This document shows, piece after piece, positions 5,450 to 6,340 of a stretch of DNA of 6,340 bases; positions within the stretch are counted from its first letter, which is position 1; every line of letters starts with the position of its first letter. The stretch spans positions 1 through 6,340 of the forward strand of contig BTQG01000116.1 of the NCBI GenBank assembly GCA_036985755.1. Direction: 5' to 3'. Under the pieces are notes generated by a model. That model was given only the letters and a program-made list of their open reading frames with translations, was not told where the DNA came from and made no database searches. Source of the DNA: JACZST01 sp036985755 (GTDB lineage: Bacteria > Actinomycetota > Acidimicrobiia > Spongiisociales > UBA5794). A program made the translations under genes and the position numbers.

Positions 5450-5715
5450 TGCAGTTGGGACGGGTCACGGGGACGGTGGTGGCCACCATCAAGGCCGAAG
5501 GGCTCGAAGGGGTGCGGTTTCTCATCGTGCAACCGCTCGACAAACATCAGGAGCCGGTGGGCGCCCCGATCGTCGCCGCCGACGCGGTGCACATGGCGGC
5601 GCCGGGAGAGCTCGTGTATGTGGTGGCATCCAGAGAGGCGGCGGAGGCGCTGGAGCCGAGCTTCGTCCCCGTCGACCATGCCATTGTCGGCATCGTCGAC
5701 GAGGTGCACCTATGA
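5449..5715 (+). CDS. BMC-P pentameric vertex protein, second copy, lacking the GSSAR motif
   Basis: An 88-residue EutN/CcmL-family protein. The N-terminal strand MQLGRVTGTVVATIK, VRFLIVQPLD (22-31), VAADAVHMAAPGELVYVVAS (42-61) and the end HAIVGIVDEVHL (77-88) fit the fold. It departs from the family where the GSSAR turn should be: it reads ASREAAEAL (60-68), and the usual GAG.GE segment is MAAPGE. It is also the shortest of the three copies. GAGGAG (5438-5443) lies 5 nt before the ATG, which overlaps the upstream stop by one base (TGATG). Its first 32 bases match those of the first BMC-P gene at 28 positions. It is probably a specialised vertex protein, or forms mixed vertices with its neighbour. 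Confidence 0.9.
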   Translation: MQLGRVTGTVVATIKAEGLEGVRFLIVQPLDKHQEPVGAPIVAADAVHMAAPGELVYVVASREAAEALEPSFVPVDHAIVGIVDEVHL

Positions 5716-5984
5716 GGGTCGGGATCGTTGCCGGGTCCGTGGTGTCGACGATCAGCCATCCCTTCTTCGACGGCGAGCGGTTGCTGCTCTGCGACCTACT
5801 CGATACCGAGGGCGCAGCCGACGGGTACACGATTGCGGTGGATCGGGTTGACGCAGGGGTCGGCGACACCGTGCTCATCCTCGACGAAGGAAGCTCGGCG
5901 AGGCAGCTATTCGGTGTCGAGAGCGGTCCGGTGCGAGCGGTGATCACCGGGATCGTCGACGACGTCGATCTGGCTGCAGGGTAA
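5712..5984 (+). CDS. BMC-P pentameric vertex protein, third copy
   Basis: A 90-residue EutN/CcmL-family protein for shell vertices. Visible marks are MRVGIVAGSVVSTISHPFFD (1-20), GERLLLCDLLD (21-31), AVDRVDAGVGDTVLILDEGSSAR (42-64, with GSSAR at 60-64) and ITGIVDDVDL (78-87). It starts in an ATGA overlap with the second BMC-P gene, so the two are very likely translated together. It differs clearly from the other two copies (MRVG in place of MQLG, and an LDEGSSAR loop), which suggests old divergence and not recent duplication. It is the last gene of the operon. No intrinsic terminator is seen after its TAA stop, and the next gene begins 21 nt later. Confidence 0.93.
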   Translation: MRVGIVAGSVVSTISHPFFDGERLLLCDLLDTEGAADGYTIAVDRVDAGVGDTVLILDEGSSARQLFGVESGPVRAVITGIVDDVDLAAG

Positions 5985-5992
5985 CGGGCGTT

Positions 5993-5998
5993 TAGCCT
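5993..5998 (+). promoter_or_regulatory. Probable -10 box for the leaderless lipoprotein gene
   Basis: TAGCCT fits TAnnnT and ends 7 nt before the GTG at 6006, the same geometry as at the HTH gene on the other side of the operon. No Shine-Dalgarno sequence is present. This points to an independent leaderless transcript and marks the downstream border of the microcompartment operon. Confidence 0.45.
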
Positions 5999-6005
5999 GC
6001 CCGCC

Positions 6006-6340
6006 GTGTTGAGACGCCTCATCCCTCTCGTCGTCGCCATTGCCGTCGTCGCCGCCGCGTGCGCCCCCCAGCCGGAGACCTGTGATGAGGTTGCCGACGA
6101 GACCATCGTGTTGATGCAGGCCCTGATCGACGACGTCGAGGCCGAATTCGGCGACATATCGGTTCAGGAGCTGGTCGAGAGCGGCGACGAGCTGCCGTCG
6201 GTGGCCGACATCGAAGCGGATGCACAACGGCTCAGCGAGCGAGCCGACGAACTCGGATGCACCCAGGCCCAACGGGAGGCTGCGGTCGCCGATCGCACCG
6301 ATCGGCTGGAGGCGACGACTCCGATCGGCCGGTTCCTCGT
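6006..6340 (+). CDS. Probable lipoprotein of unknown function (3' end beyond window)
   Basis: From the GTG at 6006 there are 111 open codons to the window edge. The N-terminus is a short lipoprotein signal: LRR, a hydrophobic stretch IPLVVAIAVVA (6-16), then AAAC with Cys19 as the probable lipidated residue, although AAAC is a weak match to the usual lipobox. The mature part is acidic and helical (EVADETIVLMQALIDDVEAE, 28-47) and has two more cysteines, Cys26 and Cys85, which could form a disulfide outside the cell. Near the edge it reads TPIGRFL (105-111). I do not recognise a family with a known role. Its exported nature and its own promoter suggest that it is not part of the cytosolic microcompartment. 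The GTG is chosen for the signal peptide it gives and its spacing from the TAGCCT box. Confidence 0.75.
   Translation, partial: MLRRLIPLVVAIAVVAAACAPQPETCDEVADETIVLMQALIDDVEAEFGDISVQELVESGDELPSVADIEADAQRLSERADELGCTQAQREAAVADRTDRLEATTPIGRFL

Noticed and set aside
5985..6003. CGGGC/GCCCG inverted repeat considered as the operon terminator
   Set aside because: The stem is only 5 bp with a 9-nt loop, no T tract follows, and it coincides with the -10 region of the lipoprotein gene.

Overview
The window is a high-GC, actinobacterial-looking segment that carries a compact bacterial microcompartment (BMC) operon. I would guess Acidimicrobiia or a relative: the coding GC bias, GTG and TTG starts, and TAnnnT boxes placed 7-8 nt before start codons (leaderless promoters) all fit. 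This is inferred from style, not from a database match.

Layout. (1) 1-505, minus strand: the 5' 168 codons of a helix-turn-helix protein with a coiled-coil tail, running off the left edge. (2) 506-592: an 87-nt divergent promoter region. (3) 593-5984, plus strand: nine closely packed genes, namely an RpiB/LacAB-type sugar-phosphate isomerase, deoxyribose-phosphate aldolase (DeoC), a BMC-T shell protein of the stacked double-disc type, a BMC-H hexamer, a BMC-P pentamer, a PduP-type CoA-acylating aldehyde dehydrogenase, a second BMC-T of the single-disc type, and two more BMC-P proteins. Most junctions overlap or are a few bases apart. The exceptions are a 94-nt gap before the BMC-H gene, with a perfect 4x7-bp tandem repeat and a possible internal promoter, and a 63-nt gap after it, with a small stem-loop. 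(4) 5985-6340, plus strand: a probable lipoprotein gene with its own leaderless promoter, cut by the right edge. No stretch longer than 300 nt lacks a gene.

How the genes work together. All three enzymes begin with a short amphipathic helix followed by a linker, the usual form of a BMC encapsulation peptide, so all three are probably cargo. The simplest route is that DeoC splits 2-deoxyribose 5-phosphate into glyceraldehyde 3-phosphate and acetaldehyde. The dehydrogenase then turns the acetaldehyde into acetyl-CoA inside the shell. The isomerase would feed or drain a sugar phosphate. This matches the group that comparative surveys call sugar-phosphate-utilising (SPU) BMCs, named from memory; as far as I know their true substrate is not settled. 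The shell set (one BMC-H, two BMC-T, three BMC-P) looks very like the Haliangium ochraceum shell.

Most interesting points. The isomerase has Asp where RpiB has its catalytic Cys and also lacks the alternative Glu of actinobacterial RpiB. The operon appears complete within the window yet encodes no phosphotransacylase or alcohol dehydrogenase to recycle CoA and NAD. One BMC-P has lost the GSSAR motif. The BMC-H gene is flanked by the only sizeable non-coding gaps in the operon.
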